A stretch of DNA of 64,000 nucleotides from contig JAPKMW010000065.1 of NCBI GenBank assembly GCA_026645575.1, forward strand, positions 1 through 64,000, read 5' to 3'. The notes under the pieces are model-generated. The model did no database searches and was not told where the DNA came from. It saw only the letters and a program-made list of their open reading frames with translations. Positions 17,452-27,910 of this stretch are shown here, one piece after another. The translations under genes were made by a program, and so were the position numbers. Origin of the DNA: Caldilineaceae bacterium. GTDB lineage: Bacteria; Chloroflexota; Anaerolineae; Caldilineales; Caldilineaceae. Within the stretch, counting starts at the first letter, position 1. Each line of letters starts with the position of its first letter.

Positions 17452-17511
17452 AGTAGACCGCAACGTAACCAAGATGAAATGAATTGACTCTGGACTACGC
17501 GACGAAACGCG
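17452..17511 (-). repeat. GTAGTCC/GCGTTGCGGTCTAC interspersed repeat, copy 2
   Basis: Reverse-oriented copy with GCGTAGTCCAGAGTCAATTC and the terminal TTGCGGTCTAC. It directly abuts palindromic repeat B. Confidence 0.7.
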
Positions 17512-17578
17512 CCTAGAAGGCAACCGGGACTACTGAGCATAATATGGACTTATTCTGTGGTTAGGAAAGGCAATCACC

Positions 17579-19231
17579 ATGAAAGCATCTGATCTCTTTG
17601 TCAAAGCGCTGGAAGCAGAAGGCGTCGAATACATCTTTGGCATCCCTGGCGAGGAAAATCTCGATCTGCTCAACTCCCTCAAAGATTCATCAATCCGATT
17701 GATTTTAACCCGCCATGAGCAAGCCGCCGGCTTTATGGCCGCCACCTATGGTCGCCTCACCGGCAAGGCTGGCGTCTGCCTGGCAACGCTTGGCCCCGGG
17801 GCGGCCAACCTGGTGACAGCAGCAGCCTATGCGCAATTAGGGGCCATGCCCATGCTGATGATCACCGGGCAGAAGCCGATCAAACGCAGCAAGCAAGGGC
17901 AATTCCAGATCATTGATGTGGTGGATATGATGCGCCCGTTGACCAAGTTCACCCGCCAGATTGCCAGCGGCGAGAATATTCCGGCGGCGGTGCGCGAAGC
18001 CTTTCGCCTGGCCCAGGAAGAACGCCCCGGCGCCACGCACCTGGAACTGCCCGAAGATATTGCCGGCGAGGAGTGCAGCAGCAGATGTTTTGCGGTGAGC
18101 CAACCGCGCCGGCCCATTGCTGACGAGAAAGCGATCAAAGCGGCAGTCGCCATGATCGAAGCGGCCCGGCATCCCCTACTGCTGATTGGCGCCGGGGCCA
18201 ACCGCAAGTTGACGGCGCGCATGTTGCGCCAATTTATCGATAAAACCGGCATCCCCTTTGTCAGCACCCAAATGGGCAAAGGGGTCGTGGATGAGCGCGA
18301 TCCGCTTTACCTGGGCAATGCTGCGCTTTCGGCCAATGACTTTGTTCATCGGGCGATGGAAGAGGCTGACTTAATCATTAATGTCGGTCACGATGTGGTA
18401 GAGAAGCCGCCCTTCTTTATGCAACCTGATGGAATGAAGGTGATCCACATTAATTTCTTCTCGGCTAAGGTTGATTCAGTCTATTTTCCCCAACTTGAGG
18501 TGGTGGGCGACATTGCCAACAGCCTCTGGCAGATCAAGGAGCGAATATTGCACCAGGGACGCTGGTATTTTGAACGATTTCGTCAGGTGCAAGCCCATGC
18601 GACACGCTATGAGCAGCAAAGCGTTGTTGATGAACGTTTCCCGGTCTATCCCAAACGGTTGGTGGCGGATGTACGCACCGTCATGCCCAGTAATGGCATT
18701 GTGGCGCTCGACAACGGCATCTACAAAATCTGGTTTGCCCGCAACTACCTGGCGCACGAACCAAATACGTTATTACTCGACAATGCGCTGGCGACCATGG
18801 GCGCGGGGTTGCCGTCCGCCATTGCCGCCAAATTGGTCTATCCCGACCGCAAGGTGCTGGCCGTCTGTGGCGACGGCGGGTTTATGATGAATTCGCAGGA
18901 GTTGGAGACGGCGGTGCGCTTGCGCCTCAACCTGGTGGTGTTGATCCTGCGCGACGATGCTTACGGCATGATCAAGTGGAAACAGGATAATCTAGGATTT
19001 GCCACCTTTGGTCTTGACTTTGGCAACCCCGACTTTGTTAAATATGCTGAAAGCTATGGCGCCCACGGCCACCGGGTGAGCCAAACTGGCGAGTTACGCC
19101 CCCTCCTCACCCACTGCCTGGAGACCCCTGGTGTTCATCTGATCGACTGTCCGGTCGATTATTCGGAAAATGACCGTGTGTTAAATTACGAGATCAAAGA
19201 GCAGAGCCGGGCTATTTGTACTTACGAGTAG
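17579..19231 (+). CDS. Acetolactate synthase (TPP-dependent)
   Basis: A 550-residue TPP enzyme. The N-terminal domain has IFGIPGEENLDLLNSL and the catalytic Glu in LTRHEQAAGFMA. The C-terminal TPP site is GDGGFMMNSQELETAVRLRL, the GDG-(N) motif. It joins two pyruvates into acetolactate for branched-chain amino acids or acetoin. No regulatory small subunit lies next to it, and the sequence resembles catabolic AlsS types as much as IlvB. RBS AGGAAAGG. The gene is flanked by copies B and C of the palindromic repeat in opposite orientation. Confidence 0.85.
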   Translation: MKASDLFVKALEAEGVEYIFGIPGEENLDLLNSLKDSSIRLILTRHEQAAGFMAATYGRLTGKAGVCLATLGPGAANLVTAAAYAQLGAMPMLMITGQKPIKRSKQGQFQIIDVVDMMRPLTKFTRQIASGENIPAAVREAFRLAQEERPGATHLELPEDIAGEECSSRCFAVSQPRRPIADEKAIKAAVAMIEAARHPLLLIGAGANRKLTARMLRQFIDKTGIPFVSTQMGKGVVDERDPLYLGNAALSANDFVHRAMEEADLIINVGHDVVEKPPFFMQPDGMKVIHINFFSAKVDSVYFPQLEVVGDIANSLWQIKERILHQGRWYFERFRQVQAHATRYEQQSVVDERFPVYPKRLVADVRTVMPSNGIVALDNGIYKIWFARNYLAHEPNTLLLDNALATMGAGLPSAIAAKLVYPDRKVLAVCGDGGFMMNSQELETAVRLRLNLVVLILRDDAYGMIKWKQDNLGFATFGLDFGNPDFVKYAESYGAHGHRVSQTGELRPLLTHCLETPGVHLIDCPVDYSENDRVLNYEIKEQSRAICTYE

Positions 19232-19305
19232 CACTGGAAGTAACCCATTACTCCTGCATATTACTCCTGAATAAGGTATTACTTCCCGGCGCTCGTCAGT
19301 ATAGC
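19229..19305. repeat. Palindromic interspersed repeat, copy C (inverted)
   Basis: The reverse complement of the A/B architecture: GGAAGTAACCCATTA on one side, ATTACTTCCCGGCGCTCGTC and AGTATAG on the other, with a duplicated ATTACTCCTG in the loop. It begins at the stop codon of the acetolactate synthase gene. Confidence 0.7.
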
Positions 19306-19468
19306 CAATCGGTTGCCCAAACTAGGCGGACGCAACGAACGGAGCATGGAATTCGCTCCGCCAAAATCAAGTTTTCGAGGCTGTTACGTAGAAGGTCTTA
19401 CATCGCAAAAACCAAAGGGCCGGTAAGCTGGGGCGGAAATCTTTGTTGACATGAAAGTAAAGCCTATC

Positions 19469-19532
19469 GGTGCAAGGGGTGCGGAACACTCATCTTTTCT
19501 GGTGAGAAGGTGATTTCCGCATACCTTGCACC
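19469..19532. other. Long hairpin upstream of the FAD oxidoreductase gene
   Basis: An 18-nt arm starting GGTGCAAGG (19469-19486) pairs 16 of 18 positions with 19515-19532, with a smaller CTCA/TGAG hairpin inside. It ends 34 bp before the ATG and may be a structured leader. The gap 19306-19468 shows nothing else clear. Confidence 0.5.
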
Positions 19533-19565
19533 AATGAGCGAAAAACAGTTTGAAAGGCATGAAAA

Positions 19566-21167
19566 ATGACACAAGTGCGCGAAATGAAAGTTGCCGAGCC
19601 GTCATCGAATGGCGCCGTTCACAGTCAAGACGGCATCGTAGGCGGTCTACAGGTGCCCCCGATGGATCACTATAACCAAGAGTTGGTGGCGAATGCCCAT
19701 CCACCCCAGTGGCGCAACCCGACACCGGCGCCGATGTATAACCTGATAGTGGTGGGCGGCGGTTCGGCCGGGCTGGTGGCGGCGGCTGGGGCCGCCGGCT
19801 TGGGGGCCAAGGTGGCCCTGGTCGAGCGCCATCTGCTGGGTGGCGATTGTCTGAATGTCGGTTGTCTGCCCTCGAAGACGGTGATCCGCTCGGCTAAAGT
19901 GCTGGGCGAAGTGCAGGCGGCCGGCAGCTTGGGGGTGCATATCCCGGCGGGGGTCGAAGTTGATTTTGCCGCCGTCATGGAACGGATGCGCAAGGTGCGC
20001 GCCGAAGTCAGCCACCACGATTCCGCCAAGCGCTTTGCCGATCTGGGCATCGACCTCTTCCTGGGCGAAGGGCGTTTCGGCAGCGCCAACACCGTCGAAG
20101 TGGTGAACGGTGAGCAAAAGACGGTGCTGAATTTCAAGAAGGCGCTCATTGCCACCGGCACGCGACCGGCGCCGCTGCCCGTCCCTGGTCTGGCCGAGGC
20201 CGGTTATCTGACCAATGAGCGGGTCTTTGAGCTGACGGCGCGTCCACAACGGCTGGCTGTGATCGGCGCCGGCCCGATTGGCGCCGAATTGGCCCAATCC
20301 TTCCGCCGTTTTGGCAGCGAGGTGATTGTCTTTGATGTGATTCCGCGGATGTTAGGCCGTGAAGACCCGGATGCGGCGGCGGTGATTAAACAGGTCTTTG
20401 AAGGGGAAGGCATTCGGCTGGCGCTAGGCGCAAAAATCAGTGAAATCCAGAAAAGCGCCGCCGGCAAAACCGTTCTCTTTGAATTGGACGGCCAATCCGA
20501 AACGGTGACAGTCGATGAGATTCTGGTCGCGGCCGGGCGCACCCCCAATCTGGAAACGCTCAATCTGGAAGCAGCGGGCATTGAATATCACAAAAAAGGG
20601 GTCAAGGTTGATGACGGCCTGCGCACCACCAATCCCAACGTCTATGCCGCCGGCGATGTAGCCTCGAAATATCAATTCACCCACACTGCCGACGCCATGT
20701 CGCGCATTGTGTTGCAAAATGCGCTCTTCCCCGGCCCCAACAAAAAGGTGAGCGATCTCGTCATCCCCTGGTGTACTTACACCGATCCCGAAGTGGCCCA
20801 TGTGGGCTTATATGAGCAAGAGGCGCAAGAGCAAGGCATTGCCGTCGAGACCTTCCGCTTTTCGATTGGCGATGTGGATCGCGGGCGGACCGATGAGGAA
20901 CGGGAGAGCTTTGTCAAAGTGCATGTGAAGAAGGGCACCGACAAAATTCTGGGCGCCACCATTGTCGCCAGCCATGCCGGGGAGATGATCAATATTCTCA
21001 CCCTGGCCATGACGGCCAATTTGGGGTTAAAAAAAATGGCTGGCGTGATCTTCCCCTATCCCACCCAGGCCGAAGCGATTAAAAAGATCGCCGACAGCTA
21101 CAACCGCACCCGCTTGACGCCACTGGTGAAAAAGCTCTTCACCCAATGGTTCCGCTGGACACGCTAA
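19566..21167 (+). CDS. Mercuric-reductase-like FAD/NAD(P) disulfide oxidoreductase
   Basis: A 533-residue flavoprotein. After a 58-residue extension, YNLIVVGGGSAGLVAAAGAA binds FAD and GGDCLNVGCLPSKTV is the redox-active disulfide (C-x4-C). VIGAGPIGAELAQSFRRFG binds NAD(P)H and AAGDVA is the second FAD motif. The dimerisation domain has FPYPTQAEAIKKIADSYNR. It lacks the C-terminal Cys pair of true mercuric reductase and the His-Glu pair (HPT replaced by YPT), so the substrate is uncertain. Confidence 0.82.
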   Translation: MTQVREMKVAEPSSNGAVHSQDGIVGGLQVPPMDHYNQELVANAHPPQWRNPTPAPMYNLIVVGGGSAGLVAAAGAAGLGAKVALVERHLLGGDCLNVGCLPSKTVIRSAKVLGEVQAAGSLGVHIPAGVEVDFAAVMERMRKVRAEVSHHDSAKRFADLGIDLFLGEGRFGSANTVEVVNGEQKTVLNFKKALIATGTRPAPLPVPGLAEAGYLTNERVFELTARPQRLAVIGAGPIGAELAQSFRRFGSEVIVFDVIPRMLGREDPDAAAVIKQVFEGEGIRLALGAKISEIQKSAAGKTVLFELDGQSETVTVDEILVAAGRTPNLETLNLEAAGIEYHKKGVKVDDGLRTTNPNVYAAGDVASKYQFTHTADAMSRIVLQNALFPGPNKKVSDLVIPWCTYTDPEVAHVGLYEQEAQEQGIAVETFRFSIGDVDRGRTDEERESFVKVHVKKGTDKILGATIVASHAGEMINILTLAMTANLGLKKMAGVIFPYPTQAEAIKKIADSYNRTRLTPLVKKLFTQWFRWTR

Positions 21168-21168
21168 A

Positions 21169-21239
21169 GTAGTCCCCAGTCATGGAGTCGCGTAGTCCAG
21201 AGTCGCGCTATGCGCTTCCGAGTGTGTTGCGGTCTATTA
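21169..21239 (+). repeat. GTAGTCC/GCGTTGCGGTCTAC interspersed repeat, copy 3
   Basis: It has AGTAGTCCCCAGTC, GCGTAGTCCAGAGTC and GTTGCGGTCTATTA. It begins at the stop codon of the flavoprotein gene. Confidence 0.68.
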
Positions 21240-21353
21240 TGTATGGCATCCGTCCCGTAGGGCCGCCCCTTCAGCGTTGCTTAGGGCAAGCTCTACGGGA
21301 CAGGTACAAATAACCTGCAAAGAAAAATAAAAATCAAGAAAGACAAATCGCCC

Positions 21354-22313
21354 GTGACAACTACACCTGACCCGGTTGCGGCTGAGTCGTTTACGGAATT
21401 CAAAAATTCCTTCGCCTATGGCACGCGCACCGATCTCAATTTCAAGTTTTTGAAGAATCTGCCGGCTGCCGAGGCCGCGCAATTTTTCCAGGATCTGCTC
21501 CATCAACTGGGCGATACGTTGGATGACGGCGATCTCCGCCGTGTGGCCGACCATGTTTTTACCTGGCAGGCCAAGGCGTATGCCGGCGCCGGCAATTGGC
21601 ATTATTCTGACGGGCCATTTACCCCCTTGGGCAAACCGTTATCTGCGGCCAAGGTCGCGCTCTTGACCTCCAGCGGTCACTTTGTGGCCGGGGATGACCC
21701 GGAACCCTTTGGCATCAAGGGCATGACCCAAACGGAGGCGATGGCGCGCATTGATGATTTTCTCAAAGAGGAGCCGGTGCTATCGGTCATTCCGCGTGAG
21801 ACGCCGGCGGCGCAGTTGCGGGTACGGCATGGCGGCTATGACATTCGCAGCGCGCAAGTTGATCCCAATGTGGCCTTTCCCCTGGCCCACCTGCGCAACT
21901 TTGCCCAGGAAGGGCGCATCGGCGAACTGGCGGCCAATGCCTACTCTTTTGTCGGGGCCTGTGCGCAGACGCCGCTCTTAAAACGCACCGGACCGCAGTG
22001 GGTCAAACGCTTACAGGCAGAGGCCATCGACGCCGTCGTCCTTGTGCCGGTCTGACCAGTTTGTCATGTGTCCGTGGGACACCTTGCACGCTTGTTGGAA
22101 GAAGGGGGCATGGCGACGGTGGTGATCGGCGTGGCCGCCTTCCGCGACCGGCTGACGGCCATGAGTTTGCCCCGCCTGGTAGTGACGCCGCACCTGATGG
22201 GTCGCCCACTTGGCCCGCCGGGGCAACGGGTGCGGCAACAGGAAGTGTTGCTGGCGGCATTCGACTTGTTGGCCCATGCACAACAAGGGCAGACGATTGT
22301 TGATCTTGCGTAG
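21354..22313 (+). CDS. GrdB-family reductase-like selenoprotein (UGA read as Sec)
   Basis: The reading frame runs from GTG 21354 to TAG 22311-22313 if TGA at 22053-22055 is read as selenocysteine (residue 234 of 319). Before it: SSGHFVAGDDPEPFG, VAFPLAHLRNFAQEGRIGEL and AYSFVGACAQTPLLKRTGP. After it: PVCHVSVGHLARLLEEGG and GRPLGPPGQRVRQQEVLLAA. Both halves match the glycine/sarcosine/betaine reductase component B family, in which the active site is V-P-V-U-P-V-C-H. A short hairpin begins 12 nt after the UGA. No other Grd subunit is adjacent, so this is a stand-alone GrdB-like reductase of unknown substrate. Confidence 0.85.
22068..22082 (+). other. Candidate SECIS hairpin, GrdB-like gene
   Basis: GTGTCC and GGACAC enclose a GTG loop. 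The stem starts 12 nt after the UGA codon at 22053-22055, the spacing expected for a bacterial SECIS. Confidence 0.6.
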
Positions 22314-22329
22314 GCAATCGAGAGATTGG

Positions 22330-22384
22330 GAGATTCAGAGATTGAGAGATTACACAAGGCTGAATCTCTCAATCTCTGAATCTC
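22330..22384. terminator. Perfect 22-bp stem-loop between convergent genes
   Basis: 22330-22351 is exactly complementary to 22363-22384, with an 11-nt loop. It is built of repeated AGAGATT units. It lies between the GrdB-like gene and the NrtS-like gene, which point at each other. Confidence 0.7.
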
Positions 22385-22425
22385 AGCCTTCTTGCTGGAA
22401 AAGGCAAAATTCTGCTGCGCTATCG

Positions 22426-22668
22426 TTATTCTCTGCTGACAGATCGGCGGCGCGCCTCGCGAATGGCGCCGACACTGGAGGCCGTCGAAACGAGGTATGG
22501 CACGATCATAGTCAGCCCCATTTGCAGCAGACGCGCCCCGGTGAGGCTGCCTTGCAACAAGGCGCTGCCGTGGTTGATCGTAATGAGGATAGCGCCCACC
22601 ACCACCGCATATTTCATTGACCGCCGCACAACGGCTGGTTCTTCGGCAATTCGTAGCCATTCACGCAT
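22426..22668 (-). CDS. NrtS-like small membrane protein
   Basis: An 80-residue protein with two transmembrane helices. KYAVVVGAILITINHGSALL and PYLVSTASSVGAIREARR match the small NrtS nitrate/nitrite transporter family. GGAAAGG lies upstream of the ATG at 22668. Upstream sequence 22669-22851 shows no further gene. Confidence 0.65.
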   Translation of the reverse strand: MREWLRIAEEPAVVRRSMKYAVVVGAILITINHGSALLQGSLTGARLLQMGLTMIVPYLVSTASSVGAIREARRRSVSRE

Positions 22669-22851
22669 GATCCGCTTGCACCTTTCCTACCGCTGGTACT
22701 GTTTTGGTAACTTCTGTTTCTTCGCGGGGAATCGCGGCGTTGGTGACAGTAATGGTTGGCTTTCCCGACGAAATAAAGGGGGAGGGGCGCGGAGTTACCG
22801 CCATGCAAATCTGTACTGCCTCAACTCTGCGCCCCTATGTTCACCACAAAC

Positions 22852-23925
22852 TCACTTGCCGTGTAACGTTTGCAATCCGGCGCCGCCCAATGCGTAGAGT
22901 CCTTCCATTTGGGCTTTGGCCTCGGCGGCAGAGAGAGCCTGCGGAACAAAGGTCGATGACCAGGTAAACTCGGACTGACCATTGCCCGCTGAGCGCACTT
23001 GCATGGTGCTTAGATAGCCCAGAAAGGGCGACGGGCTGAGCATGGCGTAGGTTAGCGTCTGGCTTTCCTCATCCAGGCTCTCCAGTTTTTCGACAACCTG
23101 GTTGCCGTCGGCCAGCGTCAGGGTGCGCACGGCGCCAACCCCGGCGCCTTCTTGTGTACTCTGGCGAATCGCCGCCACATATTGGCCCAACCCATTAAAA
23201 TCATGCACCGTTTGCCAGACTTGCTCGGCAGGGGCGGCGATCACGGTTTTGGCTGCCGCACGCACCAAGGAGTTGCCATCGCGCAGCGCTTGCAAGACCG
23301 CGACCACGGTTGCCGGTTCGGCCCGTTTGGTATAGTCGGCATTGACAAAGCGGTAGACCACCATCCCCTTCTGGTCGACAACATAGGTGGCGGGGAAGGG
23401 CAGTTCCCAGGTGTCATCGCCGTTGTGGGCTGGAATATCAAAGCCGATCTGCTGATAGATCGGGCGCACCGCTTCACTCATGGTGAAGACCAGACCATAT
23501 TGGCGGGCGAGCGCATTGTGCGCATCGGTTAGCACCTCGTAAGTCAGGGCATGTTTTTCAATCGACGATAGCGATTTGTCCGGCGTATTGGGCGAAATCG
23601 CCACCAGTTGTGCGCCCAGCGCCTGGAATAACGGCAGCGCCTCTTGCAGGGCGCGCAATTCCAAATTGCAATAGGGACACCACGCGCCCCGGTAGAAATT
23701 GATCACCAATGGCCCGCGTTTCAGTAACTCGGCTGAAACAACGGTCTTGCCCACGGCATTCGGTAACGCAAAGGACGGCGCCAGATCGCCACTCTTGATA
23801 CTTTGGGCAGCCAGGCCCGACTGAATTAATTGCCTGGTATCGGCCATCAACGTATTGCGCAGTTCCGCCGGCATCCCGCCCACTCTTTCTTTTTGAAATT
23901 GGGCAATTTGCGCACTTAATGACAT
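22852..23925 (-). CDS. Peroxiredoxin-like domain fused to an SRPBCC domain
   Basis: A 357-residue protein. The N-terminal AhpC/TSA domain has NFYRGAWCPYCNLELRALQE, a CxxC redox centre and the partner segment DAHNALARQYGLVF. The C-terminal 145 residues form an SRPBCC/polyketide-cyclase-like domain with TVIAAPAEQVWQTVHDFNG. Each domain is known; the fusion is unusual. The first likely reduces peroxides or acts on thiols, and the second could bind a hydrophobic ligand. ATG 23925 follows GAGGAG. Confidence 0.8.
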   Translation of the reverse strand: MSLSAQIAQFQKERVGGMPAELRNTLMADTRQLIQSGLAAQSIKSGDLAPSFALPNAVGKTVVSAELLKRGPLVINFYRGAWCPYCNLELRALQEALPLFQALGAQLVAISPNTPDKSLSSIEKHALTYEVLTDAHNALARQYGLVFTMSEAVRPIYQQIGFDIPAHNGDDTWELPFPATYVVDQKGMVVYRFVNADYTKRAEPATVVAVLQALRDGNSLVRAAAKTVIAAPAEQVWQTVHDFNGLGQYVAAIRQSTQEGAGVGAVRTLTLADGNQVVEKLESLDEESQTLTYAMLSPSPFLGYLSTMQVRSAGNGQSEFTWSSTFVPQALSAAEAKAQMEGLYALGGAGLQTLHGK

Positions 23926-24307
23926 AAATTTCTCCTCTACTGGTAGGTTGGTGTTGTACTGGTTCGGGAAGACCAGCGAACACAACAAATGCTCATCCGG
24001 GCAAGGAAGCGTTGCACCCTACGCTCGCGTGGCGGCAAGACGCGGCTTTACCCTTGTCCAGGTGAGCAAACAAACAAGAATTTTCACGGTTGCAATCGTG
24101 AGGCTACAAGGCCGGTTACCAGTATGACAGAGTGGAAACCATTTGTCATGAACGTGACAGAGGATTTATTATGCGCAGAATGTCATCACCGGAAATCCGC
24201 AACCCTCCCGGTGGCGGCGTGACATTTGTCATGGTCTGCGGATAAAGCGCACGGTACGAGCCAGAAAACATGAACAGAAATGAACGTTACGAAAAGGGCA
24301 AACAGGT
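23926..24307. other. Intergenic region with TGTCA/TGACA operators
   Basis: Inverted repeats TGTCA-6-TGACA at 24144-24159 and TGACATTTGTCA at 24220-24231 are within 90 bp, with further TGACA/TGTCA half-sites. They may be operator sites. No gene is seen. Confidence 0.35.
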
Positions 24308-24748
24308 TTATTCGACCGGAACCGTTAGCGTCTGCCCGCCATAGCCGTTGACCAGATCACGCCCTTCAATGGTCACGCTGAGGACATCACTGGGGATGAT
24401 CACGCCCTGTTGAGTACGGGTAAAGGGTTGCTCATTGGCGTGATCATGCAGCAAGGTATGCTCGCCCAGCACCGTGCCATCGAGAGCCAGCACGCGCCAG
24501 CCATCGGCATAGCGTTGGGGTGTATCGTAGGGAGAAGCGATCGTCACGGCAATAGCAAAGGAGCCGTCAGCGTTGCGCGTGAGTTGGGCCGCCAGGACAT
24601 CAGGGAAAGCGGCGGTATCTGCCATCACAGTGGGGACAACCGTTGGTATCGGCGGCGTTTGCGTGCTTGGCGGCGGGTTGATACAGCCGCCAACGGGGAG
24701 CAATAAAATCCACAACAGATAACAGGGTTGGAAAATCAAGCGCTTCAT
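24308..24748 (-). CDS. Secreted lipoprotein of unknown function
   Basis: A 146-residue protein with a signal peptide and lipobox (LLPVGGC), a Pro/Thr linker, then a beta-rich domain with YADGWRVLALDGTVLGEHTL, HANEQPFTRTQ and SDVLSVTIEGRD. This pattern resembles small secreted Ig-like domains. It contains two His near HDHANEQP that could bind metal. ATG 24748 follows GAGGAGGAG. The function is unknown. Confidence 0.6.
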   Translation of the reverse strand: MKRLIFQPCYLLWILLLPVGGCINPPPSTQTPPIPTVVPTVMADTAAFPDVLAAQLTRNADGSFAIAVTIASPYDTPQRYADGWRVLALDGTVLGEHTLLHDHANEQPFTRTQQGVIIPSDVLSVTIEGRDLVNGYGGQTLTVPVE

Positions 24749-24925
24749 TTCTCCTCCTCTTGCTCCCTCTTTTGCGTGCATTTGGACACTATTCTACACC
24801 TTCCCCGGCATCGTGAAGGTTGGCATACCTACAGCCGCCAGCTTTTTATTGCAATATCCAACGCACAGCGTTGTCGCGCTCATTACGTAGGTGAACCAAC
24901 ATTCCACTGGCAGAAAGTCGCGTAA

Positions 24926-26350
<1,425 letters not shown>

Positions 26351-26440
26351 GTTGGCGCAAAAGTCGAACTTCTATTGGCTGATGTAGGCGCACTTACGCA
26401 CCAATTTGGCACTTTCCGCTATGCTAGGGCTGCACAAAGC

Positions 26441-26482
26441 GAAATGCCCATACGTCCCGGCCAAAGGTTGCATGGGCATTTC
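26441..26482. terminator. Stem-loop after glutamate dehydrogenase
   Basis: GAAATGCCCAT pairs perfectly with ATGGGCATTTC over a 20-nt loop. The rest of the 310-bp gap to 26660 holds TTGACA at 26531 and a TATACG-like box near 26575, a weak promoter candidate with an overlong spacer for the next gene. Confidence 0.6.
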
Positions 26483-26660
26483 TGGCTTGTCACGCGCAGC
26501 ATGTTATCACAAACGACGCGTTGGCTGATTTTGACACAGGTTGTTCGATCTGTCAAGGAATCAGTATACGCGCTCAGTTTGTGGGGGCTGCTGCCACCGG
26601 TCGGCAGGTTGCCGGCAAAAATTTATTCTCAGTTTCCACAAAAGTTAAGGAGCACAGCGT

Positions 26661-27839
26661 ATGGCACAGGAAATTACCCAAAAACAGCTCTCACGACGAC
26701 AATTCCTTCACTTCAGCGCCGTCGGGGGCAGCGCCCTCTTGGTGGCCGCTTGTGTTGTTCCCCCTGGTCAGACCGGCCAGGCGCCGGCCGACGCGACCGC
26801 CGATGCTGCCCACGAAGCCGAGGCGACCGCCGATGCCGCCCACGAAGCCGAAGCCACCCACGAAGCCGAAACAGTGGCTGAAGGCGATGTCCAGGTGATG
26901 GTCAAGGATGTCCTCGAATACAAACTCGATCCCGATGGCTGGGACGGCGGCTTTGGGGCCGTGACCTTTATGCTGCACGGGGCCATGTACAACGGCGAGA
27001 TGGCTTACCACATCCGCACCGACGCTTCTGACCCCGCCGTGGCGGAGGAGATCGGGCTGGTCTATGTGCCGCTGCTCAATGCCGCGGCTGGGCTGGCCGA
27101 AGGCGAAACCAATACCTATTATATGTTCAGCAACGACCATCCGGCGGTCATTGCCAAGATTCCCGGCGACGAAAATTACAGTTCGCTCTTCCGCGTGATG
27201 AAGGTCGATCCGGGCAGTTCAACCGCTGACTTGAACAGCGCCGCTGACATTGTTGCCGCCGCCGCCGCCGGTGAGATCACCGTGGAGCCGGCCAACTACT
27301 TTGTCAACTACCCGCTGATTCAGTGGCCGGGGGGCGGGTTGTCGGTCGATACGGAATTGAAAGGCACCCTGGACAACGGCCAACTCTTTGCCGCACCGGA
27401 CATCGCCGGCATGACCGTGACGATGAAACTGCATCAATGCTACCCCGGCAGCCGCTACATTGTCACCGACGCCGGGATGATGGCGCCGATGATGAGCATT
27501 GCCGACGCCGCCGTCACCAACAAGCTGCAAGCGTTGGGCGGCACCGATGAGATCTGGGTCTTTGGCAATGGCATCCCCGGCCCCGGCGCGATGGGCTTCC
27601 AACCGGCCATCTTTGACAACAAAGCCGGCCAACCGGCCTGGAGTCCCTTCTGGGATCATCGCACGCTAGTCTGGAAGGATGAGAGCAAGGCCCGCCTGTT
27701 GCATGATTCAACCGAAGTACGCGCCGCGATTGAAGCCGGCGAGGTCGATGAATTCATGGGCGTGCCGGACAGCCACCCCACCGGCTTTGTGGTCAATTGC
27801 CCCGCCCCGATCCTGGCGCCCAATACCTTTGCCGCCTAA
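26661..27839 (+). CDS. Tat-exported protein of unknown function
   Basis: A 392-residue protein. The twin-arginine signal SRRQFLHFSAVGGSALLVAAC ends in a lipobox-like Cys. A tandem ATADAAHEAE/ATHEAE linker follows (about 45-75). The mature domain has VTFMLHGAMYNGEMAYHIRT, TYYMFSNDHPAV, VTMKLHQCYPGSRYIVTD and PAWSPFWDHRTLVW. Met/His-rich positions suggest a metal or redox ligand, but I do not recognise the family. Expressed alone, with a palindrome after it. Confidence 0.65.
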   Translation: MAQEITQKQLSRRQFLHFSAVGGSALLVAACVVPPGQTGQAPADATADAAHEAEATADAAHEAEATHEAETVAEGDVQVMVKDVLEYKLDPDGWDGGFGAVTFMLHGAMYNGEMAYHIRTDASDPAVAEEIGLVYVPLLNAAAGLAEGETNTYYMFSNDHPAVIAKIPGDENYSSLFRVMKVDPGSSTADLNSAADIVAAAAAGEITVEPANYFVNYPLIQWPGGGLSVDTELKGTLDNGQLFAAPDIAGMTVTMKLHQCYPGSRYIVTDAGMMAPMMSIADAAVTNKLQALGGTDEIWVFGNGIPGPGAMGFQPAIFDNKAGQPAWSPFWDHRTLVWKDESKARLLHDSTEVRAAIEAGEVDEFMGVPDSHPTGFVVNCPAPILAPNTFAA

Positions 27840-27852
27840 GGCTATCTTTGTC

Positions 27853-27898
27853 CTGAGAGCGCCGCCAACCCTGGCGGCAGGGTCGGCGGCGCTCTCAG
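27853..27898. repeat. GGAGCGCC palindrome copy 2
   Basis: CTGAGAGCGCCGCC and GGCGGCGCTCTCAG form a 14-bp stem around an 18-nt spacer that contains a second CTGGCGGC. It probably acts as a terminator. Confidence 0.65.
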
Positions 27899-27910
27899 CC
27901 ATTACCCGCC

